Shown in pieces: positions 8,653-17,426 of a stretch of 45,748 bases of DNA; the stretch's first letter is position 1; every line of letters begins with the position of its first letter. This stretch comes from Chloroflexota bacterium (GTDB lineage: Bacteria > Chloroflexota > Anaerolineae > UBA7937 > B3-Chlor), in NCBI GenBank assembly GCA_030613785.1, contig JAUWLF010000023.1:1-45748 (forward strand), in the 5' to 3' direction. Both the position numbers and the translations under genes were made by a program. Below the pieces are notes generated by a model that was not told where the DNA came from, did not search any database, and worked only from the letters and a program-made list of their open reading frames with translations.

Positions 8653-10077
8653 ATGATTCTCAGTATCGCAGAGATCTGGCAAGGGATAACCGGACAACAG
8701 CTGGACGACCCGAGAGCAGCCGAGTTTGGCTTTGAAGATGCGGTCGTTGACTCGCGGCTTGCGAAGGAGGACACCTTATTCATCGCTCTACGAGGAGAGA
8801 AAGATGACGGTCACAACTATGTTGGGCATGCGTTCGAGCATGGGGCCTCGGCGGCCATCATAGACACAGTTGTCGACGGTGTGCCCTTGATCGTAGACAC
8901 CACCCAGCGCCCCCTGACACCGCCACCGGACCTTTTCACACCCCCCGTGTGCCTCTTGGTTGAGGATACCCTGAAGGCGCTGCAAGACGTTGCGGCCCAT
9001 CACCGACGGCAATTCGACGTTCGCGTCATCGGGATCACTGGCAGCATTGGCAAGACCACAACCAAAGAAGCCATCCACTCCATGCTGAGCAAGAGCTTCC
9101 CCACATTGAAGAGTGAGGAGAACCTGAACAACGAAATCGGCTTGCCCCTCACCCTACTTGGCTTGGATGAGACTCACGCCAAAGTGGTCCTGGAGCTAGG
9201 GATGTACGCACTGGGTGAAATAGCGGAACTGGCCGCCATGGCCCTGCCTCAAGTAGGAGTGGTGACCAATGTCACCCAGTCCCACATGGAGCGATTGGGT
9301 ACCCTAGACCGCATTGCACAGGCCAAGGGAGAGCTCGTGCAGGCCCTTCCCCCAGAAGGCACCGCGATACTGAACGGCGACGATCCGCGGGTGAAGGCCA
9401 TGAGCGGCATGACCCAGGCTCAAGTCTTCTACTATGGCCTGAGCCCTCATTGTCACTTGCGAGCGACCCACATCGAGAGCCGTGGTCTGGATGGCGTCCG
9501 CTTCCGCATGCACTACGGTCTCGAAACACTCCACGTCAAGATCCCCCTGCTAGGTCGTCACAGTGTACACACGGCACTCGCGGCCGCCGCGGTGGGTGTA
9601 ACAGAGGGACAGCCATGGGGTCAGATTGTGGCCGGACTGCGTGATGTCGCTGTGCAGCTACGCCTTATCGCGACGCCGGGCATAAGAGGTTCGACTATCA
9701 TAGACGATAGCTACAACGCCAGCCCTACCTCCAGCCTTGCCGCTCTGAACCTGCTGGCCGAGCTGGAAGGGCGCAAGATAGCCGTGCTCGGAGACATGCT
9801 GGAGTTGGGTTCCTTTGAGGAGGAAGGGCACCGCAAGGTGGGGCGCAGAGTGGTGGCCGTGGTGGACAAGTTGGTGACCGTGGGCGCACTGGGTGCCATG
9901 ATCGGCTGGGAGGCGATTGCCATAGGTATGCCTAAGAGTGATGTCCTGTTTGCCGAGAACAACCAACAGGCCATCGAAGTCCTACAAGACCTCGTGGCTC
10001 CCGGCGACCTGATCCTAGTCAAGGGCTCCCGAGGCATGCAGATGGAGGAAATCGTCGCGGAAGTGGGAGAGAAATAG
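8653..10077 (+). CDS. murF: UDP-MurNAc-tripeptide:D-alanyl-D-alanine ligase
   Basis: Adds the D-Ala-D-Ala dipeptide to the UDP-MurNAc tripeptide, the last cytoplasmic step of the pentapeptide precursor. Mur-ligase features are clear: an N-terminal substrate-binding domain (VVDSRLAKEDTLFIALRGEK), the ATP loop GITGSIGKTTTKEA, the metal-site region NNEIGLPLTLL, and the C-terminal DDSYNASPTS motif, where DSYNANP is more common. A proline-rich insert of about 20 residues (QRPLTPPPDLFTPP) interrupts the N-terminal domain and looks lineage-specific. The frame opens at an ATG at 8608, but the ATG at 8653 begins with MILSIAEIWQGITG, matching the family N-terminus. The stop shares a base with the mraY start. 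Confidence 0.93.
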   Translation: MILSIAEIWQGITGQQLDDPRAAEFGFEDAVVDSRLAKEDTLFIALRGEKDDGHNYVGHAFEHGASAAIIDTVVDGVPLIVDTTQRPLTPPPDLFTPPVCLLVEDTLKALQDVAAHHRRQFDVRVIGITGSIGKTTTKEAIHSMLSKSFPTLKSEENLNNEIGLPLTLLGLDETHAKVVLELGMYALGEIAELAAMALPQVGVVTNVTQSHMERLGTLDRIAQAKGELVQALPPEGTAILNGDDPRVKAMSGMTQAQVFYYGLSPHCHLRATHIESRGLDGVRFRMHYGLETLHVKIPLLGRHSVHTALAAAAVGVTEGQPWGQIVAGLRDVAVQLRLIATPGIRGSTIIDDSYNASPTSSLAALNLLAELEGRKIAVLGDMLELGSFEEEGHRKVGRRVVAVVDKLVTVGALGAMIGWEAIAIGMPKSDVLFAENNQQAIEVLQDLVAPGDLILVKGSRGMQMEEIVAEVGEK

Positions 10078-11063
10078 TGGTCGTTGCCCTGACTTCCGGA
10101 GTCGCGACTTTCCTCTTGGCGCTGCCTTTTGGGTCGTTTCTGTTCAAGTATCTCAAAGCCCACGGTATCGGTGAACAGATCAGAATCGACGGCCCGATCT
10201 CCCATCAACTCAAGACTGGTACGCCCACCATGGGGGGGATCGCCATTATCGTGCCGGTAGCGATCATGACCATCTTGTTCAATTTGCGCAACCATGAATC
10301 GATGCTCCTACCGCTGGGGACAATGGTGGCCTTTGGCTTCCTTGGGGCTATGGATGATTGGACCGGGCTTAAAGCAGCCAGGCGCAGTAGAGCAGCAGCC
10401 GCAGGGGAGAAGAGCGGCCTCATAGCGCGCTACAAATTCGCGTGGCTTACCATCATCGCTATCGGAGCAACCGCTGTGCTGTACTTCGTTTTCCGTCTGG
10501 AGAGTTTTGCCATACCCTCGATCCCGACCAAGTTCTCCCTAGGGCTCTGGTACTTGCCTGCCTCCGTCTTTGTGATCATCGCCAGTGCCAATGCCGTTAA
10601 TCTGACTGATGGACTGGATGGCCTTGCTGGTAGCACCTCGGCCATGGCTTTCGCTGCCTACGGCATAATCGCCCTCCTGCAAGGACAGTTGTACCTGGTT
10701 GCGTTCTGCTTCACCATGACAGGGGCAACAATGGCCTTCCTGTGGTACAACGCCTATCCCGCCCAGTTGTTCATGGGCGACACGGGATCTCTGGCGCTGG
10801 GGGGCACATTGGGGGTGGTAGCTATGATGACGGGTCAGTGGTTGCTACTACCCATTGTGGGCGTCGTCTTCGTCGCGGAAACCCTATCTGTGATACTACA
10901 GGTATGGTACTTCAAACTGACCAAAGGAAAGAGGATCTTCAAGATGACGCCTCTGCACCACCACTTCGAGCTTCTAGGTTGGTCCGAAGTACACGTAGTG
11001 CAAAGGTTCTGGCTAGTAGGAATCCTGGCGGCGATGCTGGGCATAGCTTTGGCCTTGTTGTAG
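10077..11063 (+). CDS. mraY: Phospho-MurNAc-pentapeptide translocase
   Basis: Integral membrane enzyme that transfers phospho-MurNAc-pentapeptide to undecaprenyl phosphate to make lipid I. The 328 aa product is polytopic, as expected for the ten-helix family. Signature segments are GTPTMGGI near residues 48-55, the aspartate motif region LGAMDDWTG, NAVNLTDGLDGLAG near residues 173-186, FMGDTGSLALGG, and the HIS-rich MTPLHHHFELLGW near residues 287-299. Translation starts at a GTG that overlaps the last base of the murF stop. Gene order murF-mraY-murD is standard. Firm assignment. Confidence 0.95.
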   Translation: MVVALTSGVATFLLALPFGSFLFKYLKAHGIGEQIRIDGPISHQLKTGTPTMGGIAIIVPVAIMTILFNLRNHESMLLPLGTMVAFGFLGAMDDWTGLKAARRSRAAAAGEKSGLIARYKFAWLTIIAIGATAVLYFVFRLESFAIPSIPTKFSLGLWYLPASVFVIIASANAVNLTDGLDGLAGSTSAMAFAAYGIIALLQGQLYLVAFCFTMTGATMAFLWYNAYPAQLFMGDTGSLALGGTLGVVAMMTGQWLLLPIVGVVFVAETLSVILQVWYFKLTKGKRIFKMTPLHHHFELLGWSEVHVVQRFWLVGILAAMLGIALALL

Positions 11064-11079
11064 CCCTTCCGTTCGCGAC

Positions 11080-12474
11080 ATGCCATACGAGAAGCAAAGA
11101 GTAACCATCATTGGACTAGGTCGGGAGGGAACAGCGCTGGCCAAGTTCCTGGCCCGGCACGAGGCAGAAGTGACGGTCACCGACATCAAGAAAGAGGAGG
11201 CGCTGAGAGATCGAATAGATGAACTGAGAGGGTTGCCCATTCGCTACCTCTTGGGAACGCATCCCGAGGAGGCTCTAGAGGCAGATGTCATTTTCGTGAG
11301 TCCGGGGGTCCCCCGGGCGTTGCCAATCCTGACAGAGGCTCGACGGCGGGGCATCCCTCTTGACACCGAGACAAGGCTGTTCTTCAGTCTTTGTAGCGCG
11401 CCGATCATCGGCATCACCGGTAGTAGTGGCAAGACGACGACCACTACCCTTGTCGGCGAAATCATGCGGGCAGGAGGATACCGGACCTTCGTGGGAGGCA
11501 ACATCGGTTCTCCGTTGATAGACATGGTAGAGCAGATACGACCATCGGATAAGGTAGTGATGGAGTTGTCCAGTTTCCAGCTCGATGGTCTGGACCAGAG
11601 CCCCCACATCGCCGCTGTCCTGAACCTGTCGCCGAACCATCTCGATCGTCACGCGTCGATGGAGGATTACGTGCGTGCAAAGCAAAACATAGTTCGCTTT
11701 CAACATCACAGCGACTACGCCATTCTCAACGCCGATCAGGAATTGACGCGCGAACTGACGAAGGATTGCCGAGGACGAGTGTTCCTCTTCAGCCGAAAGC
11801 AGGAACTGAAGGAGGGAGCTTGCTTGGTCCAGGGACAGATCAGCGTGCGTTGGGAAGGCAAGGAAAGCAGAGTTTGCGATGTATCCGACATCCAGTTGCT
11901 GGGAGATCACAACGTGGAGAACATACTAGCGGCCGCTGCAGTCGGCTGGGTGGCCGGCGCAAAGACCAAAGCCATCCGGCGCGTGGTCACTTCCTTCACC
12001 GGAGTAGAGCATCGGCTGGAGTTGGTGGCGGAGATCGATGGGGTGCGATACTACAACGATTCAATCGCCACCTCGCCGGCAAGGACCATTGCCGCACTGA
12101 ACTCTTTTGTCGAGCCCATCGTCTTGCTAGCCGGGGGTCGAGAGAAACATCTGCCTCTGGCGAGTCTGGCCAGGCTCATCGTGAGTAAGACGAGATCTCT
12201 CATCCTTTTTGGAGAGGCAGCTCCTTTGCTGGAAAGGGCCGTCCTTGAAGCGCTCAGTAAAGGCAATGGCGTATCGATACCTATTCAGAGGACCTCAAGT
12301 CTGGCAGAGGCGGTTCGGACTGCCGCCCACGTATGCCAGGCTGGCGATGTCGTGCTCTTGTCCCCAGCCTGCACTAGCTTCGACATGTACCGCGACTTCG
12401 CTGAAAGAGGAGAGCACTTCAAGTCACTGGTGCGTGAGCTGAGAAACTCCTCGCATGATGAAGTTGGGGAGTGA
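11080..12474 (+). CDS. murD: UDP-MurNAc-L-alanine:D-glutamate ligase
   Basis: Adds D-glutamate to UDP-MurNAc-L-Ala in the cytoplasm. The 464 aa protein starts with a Rossmann-like UDP-binding domain (VTIIGLGREGTALAKFLA), followed by the ATP loop GITGSSGKTTTTTL near residues 112-125, the SSFQLDG and NLSPNHLDRH motifs characteristic of MurD, and a C-terminal ligase domain with YYNDSIATSPARTIAAL and LLAGGREKHLP. It starts 16 bp after mraY. The end of the frame overlaps the first in-frame ATG of ftsW, but the more likely ftsW start lies just after the murD stop. Confident call. Confidence 0.95.
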   Translation: MPYEKQRVTIIGLGREGTALAKFLARHEAEVTVTDIKKEEALRDRIDELRGLPIRYLLGTHPEEALEADVIFVSPGVPRALPILTEARRRGIPLDTETRLFFSLCSAPIIGITGSSGKTTTTTLVGEIMRAGGYRTFVGGNIGSPLIDMVEQIRPSDKVVMELSSFQLDGLDQSPHIAAVLNLSPNHLDRHASMEDYVRAKQNIVRFQHHSDYAILNADQELTRELTKDCRGRVFLFSRKQELKEGACLVQGQISVRWEGKESRVCDVSDIQLLGDHNVENILAAAAVGWVAGAKTKAIRRVVTSFTGVEHRLELVAEIDGVRYYNDSIATSPARTIAALNSFVEPIVLLAGGREKHLPLASLARLIVSKTRSLILFGEAAPLLERAVLEALSKGNGVSIPIQRTSSLAEAVRTAAHVCQAGDVVLLSPACTSFDMYRDFAERGEHFKSLVRELRNSSHDEVGE

Positions 12475-12484
12475 GGTGGGAATA

Positions 12485-13684
12485 GTGACCGAGAAGCTGA
12501 GTGAGAAGAACAGACCTGATTATGTCTTGGTGATCATCGTTGTGGCTCTCGTGCTCATTGGCCTGATCATGGTCTATAGCTCCACATTTGCGCTGGGCTA
12601 CGCCAGGTCAGGGCAACCAACCTACTACCTAGTAAGGCAAGCGGTGTGGGTTGCCATGGGGCTTGACATCATGGCCCTTATGATGCGGGTCGAGTATCAC
12701 AAGTGGCAGAAGTTCTCCATAGTCTTCATGGTGGTGACAGTGCTCCTCTTGCTCTATGTGCTCCTCGCGGGGCAAGCAGTGCACGGCGCTCGGCGCAGGA
12801 TCCTGGGAGACTCCATCCAACCCAGCGAGATATGCAAACTAGCCATGGTCCTGTACGTCGCTCACTGGCTCTCCTCCAAGGGAGAGAAACTGAGGCAGGT
12901 CACCTACGGGCTGGTGCCTTTTGCCATTCTCATCGGCATCATCGCAGGGTTGATCATTCTCGAGCCTGACTTCGGAACAACGGTGCTGATTCTAGCCACC
13001 GCGGGGAGCATGTTCTTCATCGCGGGCGCTGACATAGTCCAATTGGTGATCAGTTTCATCGTCGGAGGCAGCACGCTCTTGCTGCTCATAGCCAACTACG
13101 AGTACGCCTGGGACCGGCTTGTGGCATTCTCCCAAGACCCCTTCGCCGTCTTGCAGAGTCCTTTTGGTGCCAGTCTCGCCCAGGATACCTACCAGGTCAT
13201 GCATACACTTGTCACTCTGGGCACAGGGGGGATCACTGGGGTTGGACTCGGCTCCGGCCATCAGAAAGCGCTTCTTCCCGCCGCGGAGAGCGACGCCATA
13301 TTCGCGGTCTTAGGTGAGGAACTGGGACTGATCGGATGTGTGGCCGTGGTGCTTCTGTTCGCTGCTCTGGCGTATCGAGGTTTCAATATCGCTTTGCGCG
13401 CCAAAGACTCATTTGGATTCATACTCGCGTCAGGGATAACCATCTGGCTCACGTTTCAGGCGTTGATCAACGTCGCTGTCGTGACCGACACGCTTCCATT
13501 CACTGGTTTGCCACTTCCTTTCATCAGTCTGGGTGGCTCGTCATTGGTGATCTCCCTCATGGGCATAGGCATGTTACTGAGTGTTTCCCGGGGCACGAGC
13601 GTGCATACAACGGAGCGAGATGCGTCTCTTGGTTTCCGGGGGCGGCTCGGGCGGGCACGTGTATCCCATCCTCGCCGTTCTTGA
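12485..13684 (+). CDS. ftsW: Septal peptidoglycan polymerase FtsW
   Basis: SEDS-family membrane glycosyltransferase that polymerises lipid II at the septum with its partner FtsI. It has multiple hydrophobic helices, the QPSEICKLAMVLYVA segment that marks the family near residues 105-119, and the late loop TGLPLPFISLGGSSLV near residues 332-347. I place the start at the GTG at 12485, which has GAGGTGGG just upstream and does not overlap murD; an ATG at 12455 would add ten residues and overlap murD by 20 bp. The C-terminal ~30 residues are basic and hydrophilic and are read in a 65 bp overlap with murG, so this tail is probably constrained by murG rather than by FtsW function. Confidence 0.93.
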   Translation: MTEKLSEKNRPDYVLVIIVVALVLIGLIMVYSSTFALGYARSGQPTYYLVRQAVWVAMGLDIMALMMRVEYHKWQKFSIVFMVVTVLLLLYVLLAGQAVHGARRRILGDSIQPSEICKLAMVLYVAHWLSSKGEKLRQVTYGLVPFAILIGIIAGLIILEPDFGTTVLILATAGSMFFIAGADIVQLVISFIVGGSTLLLLIANYEYAWDRLVAFSQDPFAVLQSPFGASLAQDTYQVMHTLVTLGTGGITGVGLGSGHQKALLPAAESDAIFAVLGEELGLIGCVAVVLLFAALAYRGFNIALRAKDSFGFILASGITIWLTFQALINVAVVTDTLPFTGLPLPFISLGGSSLVISLMGIGMLLSVSRGTSVHTTERDASLGFRGRLGRARVSHPRRS

Positions 13685-14723
13685 GCAGCTTGTAAAGGAA
13701 AATGGCTTGTCGCACGAGGTCTGCTACGTGGGCAACGCTTCGGCGCTGGAGGCGGACTTGGCCGCCAGGGTGGGCCTCCGCTTTCACGAGGTGGCCACGG
13801 CCAGCCTCAAAGGAGCCGCACCATGGACCCTTCCATCTCGCCTGGCGCGAGTGGCCTGGGGCACGGCACAATGCGCCAGACTCATAGACAGTCACTCACC
13901 TCAAGTTGTTCTTGCAACCGGAGGCTACGTGTGTGCTCCCATGGTGCTGGCTGCCTGGCTACGGGGAGTCCCCAGCCTCGTGTACCTACCGGATCTGGTT
14001 CCGGGATTGGCGATACGTGTCCTATCCAGATTTGCGACCCGCGTGGCCGTCTCCTTTCCTGCCTCACAGAACTCCTTCCCGCCCGGAAAAGCCGTGGTCA
14101 CTGGCTACCCGGTCAGAGCGAAACTACTCGAAGCCGACAAATCGGCCTCGCGACGCAGGCTCGGCCTGAAACAAGGAGAAAGAACTTTGCTAGTCTTCGG
14201 GGGAAGCCAGGGTGCCCATAGCATCAACCTAGCCGTCAGCGAGGTCCTCACCGAGCTTCTGGAGATCTGCCAAGTGGTGCACATCAGCGGCGAGGCAGAC
14301 GAACCCTGGCTCAAGGCGCAAAGGGAGCAACTGCCCGGAAACCTCGCCAAGAGATACAGCGTGTATGCCTATCTTCACGAGCAGATGATCGATGCCCTGG
14401 CGGCAGCAGACCTGGTGGTGGCCAGAGCGGGGGCAGCAACCACGGCGGAGTTCCCCGCTCTTGCGCTCCCGAGCATCCTGATACCATATCCCTACGCGGG
14501 ACAGCATCAAGAACTGAATGCAGACTACATGGTCAAGCACGGCGCGGCCGTCAAGATATGTGACGCGGATCTGCCAGAAGCCGTCCTGCTGAGGACAGTG
14601 GCGAAGTTGTTACAAGATCAACAGACGCTTCAAAGTCTCGCCCAAAGTGCAAGTGGGTTAGCGCAGCCCGAGGCGGCTCGACGCCTGGCCCAGGTGCTAA
14701 GGGAGATGGCACTGCCGAACTGA
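13620..14723 (+). CDS. murG: Lipid II synthase (UDP-GlcNAc transferase)
   Basis: Peripheral membrane GT-B glycosyltransferase that adds GlcNAc to lipid I to form lipid II. The N-terminus is the family hallmark MRLLVSGGGSGGHVYPILAV (residues 1-20). FGGSQGAHSINLAV near residues 190-203 begins the donor-binding half, and ARAGAATTAEFPALALPSILIPYPYAGQHQE near residues 270-300 is the UDP-GlcNAc site. Its ATG at 13620 lies inside ftsW, preceded by CGGAG. A 65 bp overlap between ftsW and murG is longer than the other junctions in the cluster and suggests strong translational coupling. Normal length at 367 aa. Confidence 0.95.
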   Translation: MRLLVSGGGSGGHVYPILAVLEQLVKENGLSHEVCYVGNASALEADLAARVGLRFHEVATASLKGAAPWTLPSRLARVAWGTAQCARLIDSHSPQVVLATGGYVCAPMVLAAWLRGVPSLVYLPDLVPGLAIRVLSRFATRVAVSFPASQNSFPPGKAVVTGYPVRAKLLEADKSASRRRLGLKQGERTLLVFGGSQGAHSINLAVSEVLTELLEICQVVHISGEADEPWLKAQREQLPGNLAKRYSVYAYLHEQMIDALAAADLVVARAGAATTAEFPALALPSILIPYPYAGQHQELNADYMVKHGAAVKICDADLPEAVLLRTVAKLLQDQQTLQSLAQSASGLAQPEAARRLAQVLREMALPN

Positions 14724-14743
14724 TCGAGTCAGGGAAGTCAGCG

Positions 14744-15397
14744 ATGCAGATACACTTGGAAGTCGGTCTTATCCAATACCTGATAGTGCTCATCACGATA
14801 CTCACCATCTCTTTCGCCATTGGTCTCAAGCGCGGATGGAGAGGTCAAGTCATGGCATTTGTCCCGATTGCAGGTATGTGGGCGCTGCTCAGTACGAAGG
14901 GAGACGCCCTGGTTGGGCTGGCCAACACGATGTACAGAGGCCTCCTTTTTCTCACCTCGTGTGCCACCAAGTCCGATACGGGCGCCTGCATGGAATCGAT
15001 GGGCCTCCTGCAAGCTGTTCTCATCCACCCAGAGAGCCCGGGTGAGGTACGTTTCCTTTTCTTGGTCACCTTGGTCGCCACGGCACTGCTCTCATTCCTG
15101 CTCGTCCTGCGCTTTGGGAAGGCACCACATTCCATGCTCCAAAGGCTGATGGGTGCAGTCTTGGGTGTGGCAAATGGCTTCACACTGAGTTACCTCTTGC
15201 TGCCATTCCTGCCCTACCGAGAACAGATTCCGTTTGCTGCGGCCCAGTCCGCGGTACAGACCGACATTCCGCGCGTTGTTGAATCCTTCCCACAACTCGC
15301 TTTCGTTCCGAATCTCAATGCTTCTGTTGTGGTTGTGATCGTCCTGGCGGTTTTCGTGATCATAGCGGTCCGTCTCATACGACCCACGAGCACGTAG
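14744..15397 (+). CDS. Polytopic membrane protein, CvpA-like, in the dcw cluster
   Basis: A 217 aa membrane protein with about five hydrophobic segments (roughly residues 8-30, 35-52, 107-125, 138-158 and 193-212). The first helix and the following basic loop (AIGLKRGWRGQVMAFVPIAG) resemble the colicin V production (CvpA) family layout. Residues 60-100 form a polar loop containing two cysteines (CATKSDTGAC), possibly extracytoplasmic. It sits 20 bp after murG and before a second, similarly built membrane protein. Both are between murG and murC, where dcw clusters usually have no extra genes. Its location makes a role in envelope synthesis or division plausible, but that is inference only. I do not recognise an exact family. 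Confidence 0.75.
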   Translation: MQIHLEVGLIQYLIVLITILTISFAIGLKRGWRGQVMAFVPIAGMWALLSTKGDALVGLANTMYRGLLFLTSCATKSDTGACMESMGLLQAVLIHPESPGEVRFLFLVTLVATALLSFLLVLRFGKAPHSMLQRLMGAVLGVANGFTLSYLLLPFLPYREQIPFAAAQSAVQTDIPRVVESFPQLAFVPNLNASVVVVIVLAVFVIIAVRLIRPTST

Positions 15398-15449
15398 CCG
15401 CCATGTGTGTAGCTCATCGCAATCTGTGCACAGGAGAAGAAAGTCGTAA

Positions 15450-16001
15450 ATGGGACCTCTAGAACTGCTGTGGGGCGTACTCATAGGCGTCTTCGCGGTG
15501 GTGGGGATCGTCCGGGGATATCCCAAGGAGCTGGGAGTCACGACGAACGTTCTCGTCGCCTTGCTGCTCCTGACTCGTGGGGGAGAGTCAATACAGAAAG
15601 CCTTCGACGTCTTGTTGATACGGTACGGCGATTCGAGCCTCACCCTAGACGGACAGTATGGCGGCTTGATGCACTCCCTGTTCTACATTCTGATATTCAT
15701 GACCATCGTCATCATTTCCTATCACGGAGAGACCCTGGCCTTTGAAGGAGTTCCCCCAAGGGGACCCCTGGGAATGGCTTTGAATTTGATGAGCGGGTTG
15801 CTGAACGGATACTTGATCATAGGAACTGTGTGGCACTACCTGCACGCCTTCAACTATCCGATTCAGGTGTTGGGGCTTTTCCAGCCGCCCCTGACCGAGT
15901 TCGCTCAAGCCTATCTGGTGCCGTTGCTTCCGGTACCTCTGCTGGAGCCATATCTGCTTTTCCTGGTACCGTTCATGATAGTGATGAGGGTCCTGAGATG
16001 A
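15450..16001 (+). CDS. CvpA-like membrane protein in the dcw cluster
   Basis: A 183 aa polytopic protein. The opening helix and charged turn (GVFAVVGIVRGYPKELGVTT) are the typical start of CvpA-family proteins, which are four- to five-helix inner-membrane proteins of poorly defined role. Further hydrophobic segments lie near residues 70-92, 106-130 and 158-180. It shares this layout with the preceding gene, so the pair may be paralogues. The stop overlaps the murC start through ATGA, which ties its translation to a core peptidoglycan gene. Family resemblance moderate, function unknown. Confidence 0.78.
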   Translation: MGPLELLWGVLIGVFAVVGIVRGYPKELGVTTNVLVALLLLTRGGESIQKAFDVLLIRYGDSSLTLDGQYGGLMHSLFYILIFMTIVIISYHGETLAFEGVPPRGPLGMALNLMSGLLNGYLIIGTVWHYLHAFNYPIQVLGLFQPPLTEFAQAYLVPLLPVPLLEPYLLFLVPFMIVMRVLR

Positions 16002-17422
16002 GGCCTCAGGCAGACAAAGCCGAGAGACACGACATTGAATGGACGTTGAGCCCCCGCGATCACGTGCACTTCGTGGGGATCGGCGGCATCGGCTTGAGCG
16101 CAATCGCCCGCATTCTCCTGCAAAGAGGATACGCGGTCTCCGGGTCGGACTTGACGCTCTCTGGCATCACTGAAGATCTGGTCCAATTGGGGGCATCTGT
16201 GCACCATGGTCACCAGCGCGAGAACATCGGGCCGGCAAACCTGGTAGTCGCATCGTCGGCTATACGTACAGACAACCCCGAGATCGTGGGCGCTCAGGAA
16301 CGGAATATCCCTGCTATCGGGAGAGGCCAGATGCTCGCCTGGCTGATGAAGGACCGACGTGGCATTGCGATAGCCGGTACTCACGGCAAGACAACTACGA
16401 CCGCCATGATAGGTCTTGTTCTGGAAGAGGCCGGCCTTGATCCGGTCATTGTGGTGGGCGGCATTGTCCCGGAATTGGGGACCAACGCCAAGGACGGGAG
16501 CGGAGTCTACTTTGTGCTTGAGGCGGATGAGTATGATCGCACGTTTCTCGAACTCTGGCCTGAGATCGCGGTGGTCACTAGTATTGAGATGGATCACCCC
16601 GATTGCTTCGCAGACCTGAACGACATGGCTGAGGCCTTTCAACGCTTCCTCAGCCAACTACCAGCGGACGGTTGCGTGGTCGCGTATGAGGGTGACTCTC
16701 AAGTGAAGAAGGTCGTGGAGCTGCTAGACCAGAGGAGGGTACTGACCTACGGTCTGGGCAAAGACGCTAACTGGAGAGCCTTGAGCCTCCGGCAGAATAC
16801 GTTGGGCGGAAGTGATTTCCGCGTGATAGTGGACGGCGATGACAAAGGCCAGTTCCAGCTAGGCATCCCTGGCGTGCACAACGTCTCGAACGCTCTGGCG
16901 GCCATAGCCGTGACGGACTATCTGGGGCTGGATCTGGGCAGTGTGCGAGAGACTTTGAGACACTTCCAAGGCGTAAAGCGTCGTTTCGAGGTCAAGGGAG
17001 AAGTGAATGGGATAACCGTCATCGATGACTATGCGCATCACCCCAGCGAGATTAGAGCCACTCTGGCTGGGGCACGCGAGCGGTATCCCGGTCGCAGGAT
17101 TTGGGTCGTCTTTCAGCCTCACACATACAGTCGAACCAGGGCGCTGCTGCCCGAGTTCGCCGCCGCCTTCGACGACGCGGATCGAGTCATTGTCACTGCG
17201 ATCTACGCTGCTCGCGAGGCGAATAGTCTGGGAATCAGTGCCGACGACTTGGTGCGAAAGATGAGCCACTCCAGGGTGGAGCACATCCCCAACCGGTCAG
17301 AGGTCGGCTCCTGGGTGCGTGACCAGCTGGAACCTCGAGACGTGCTCATCACAATGGGCGCTGGAGATGTGTGGCGCGTTGGTGAGGACGTGCTGGCTCT
17401 ACTTCAACAGAGCGGGAAGTGA
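15998..17422 (+). CDS. murC: UDP-MurNAc:L-alanine ligase
   Basis: First amino-acid ligase of peptidoglycan precursor synthesis; attaches L-Ala to UDP-MurNAc. The 474 aa protein shows HFVGIGGIGLSAIARIL (UDP-binding turn, near residues 26-42), GTHGKTTTTAMIG (ATP loop, near residues 128-140), EADEYDRTFLEL, the MDHPDCFADL region and IDDYAHHPSEIRATL in the C-terminal domain. The frame extends 56 codons further upstream inside the previous gene, but the ATG at 15998, in an ATGA overlap with that gene's stop, is the natural start. Firm assignment. Confidence 0.95.
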   Translation: MRPQADKAERHDIEWTLSPRDHVHFVGIGGIGLSAIARILLQRGYAVSGSDLTLSGITEDLVQLGASVHHGHQRENIGPANLVVASSAIRTDNPEIVGAQERNIPAIGRGQMLAWLMKDRRGIAIAGTHGKTTTTAMIGLVLEEAGLDPVIVVGGIVPELGTNAKDGSGVYFVLEADEYDRTFLELWPEIAVVTSIEMDHPDCFADLNDMAEAFQRFLSQLPADGCVVAYEGDSQVKKVVELLDQRRVLTYGLGKDANWRALSLRQNTLGGSDFRVIVDGDDKGQFQLGIPGVHNVSNALAAIAVTDYLGLDLGSVRETLRHFQGVKRRFEVKGEVNGITVIDDYAHHPSEIRATLAGARERYPGRRIWVVFQPHTYSRTRALLPEFAAAFDDADRVIVTAIYAAREANSLGISADDLVRKMSHSRVEHIPNRSEVGSWVRDQLEPRDVLITMGAGDVWRVGEDVLALLQQSGK

Positions 17423-17426
17423 ACTG

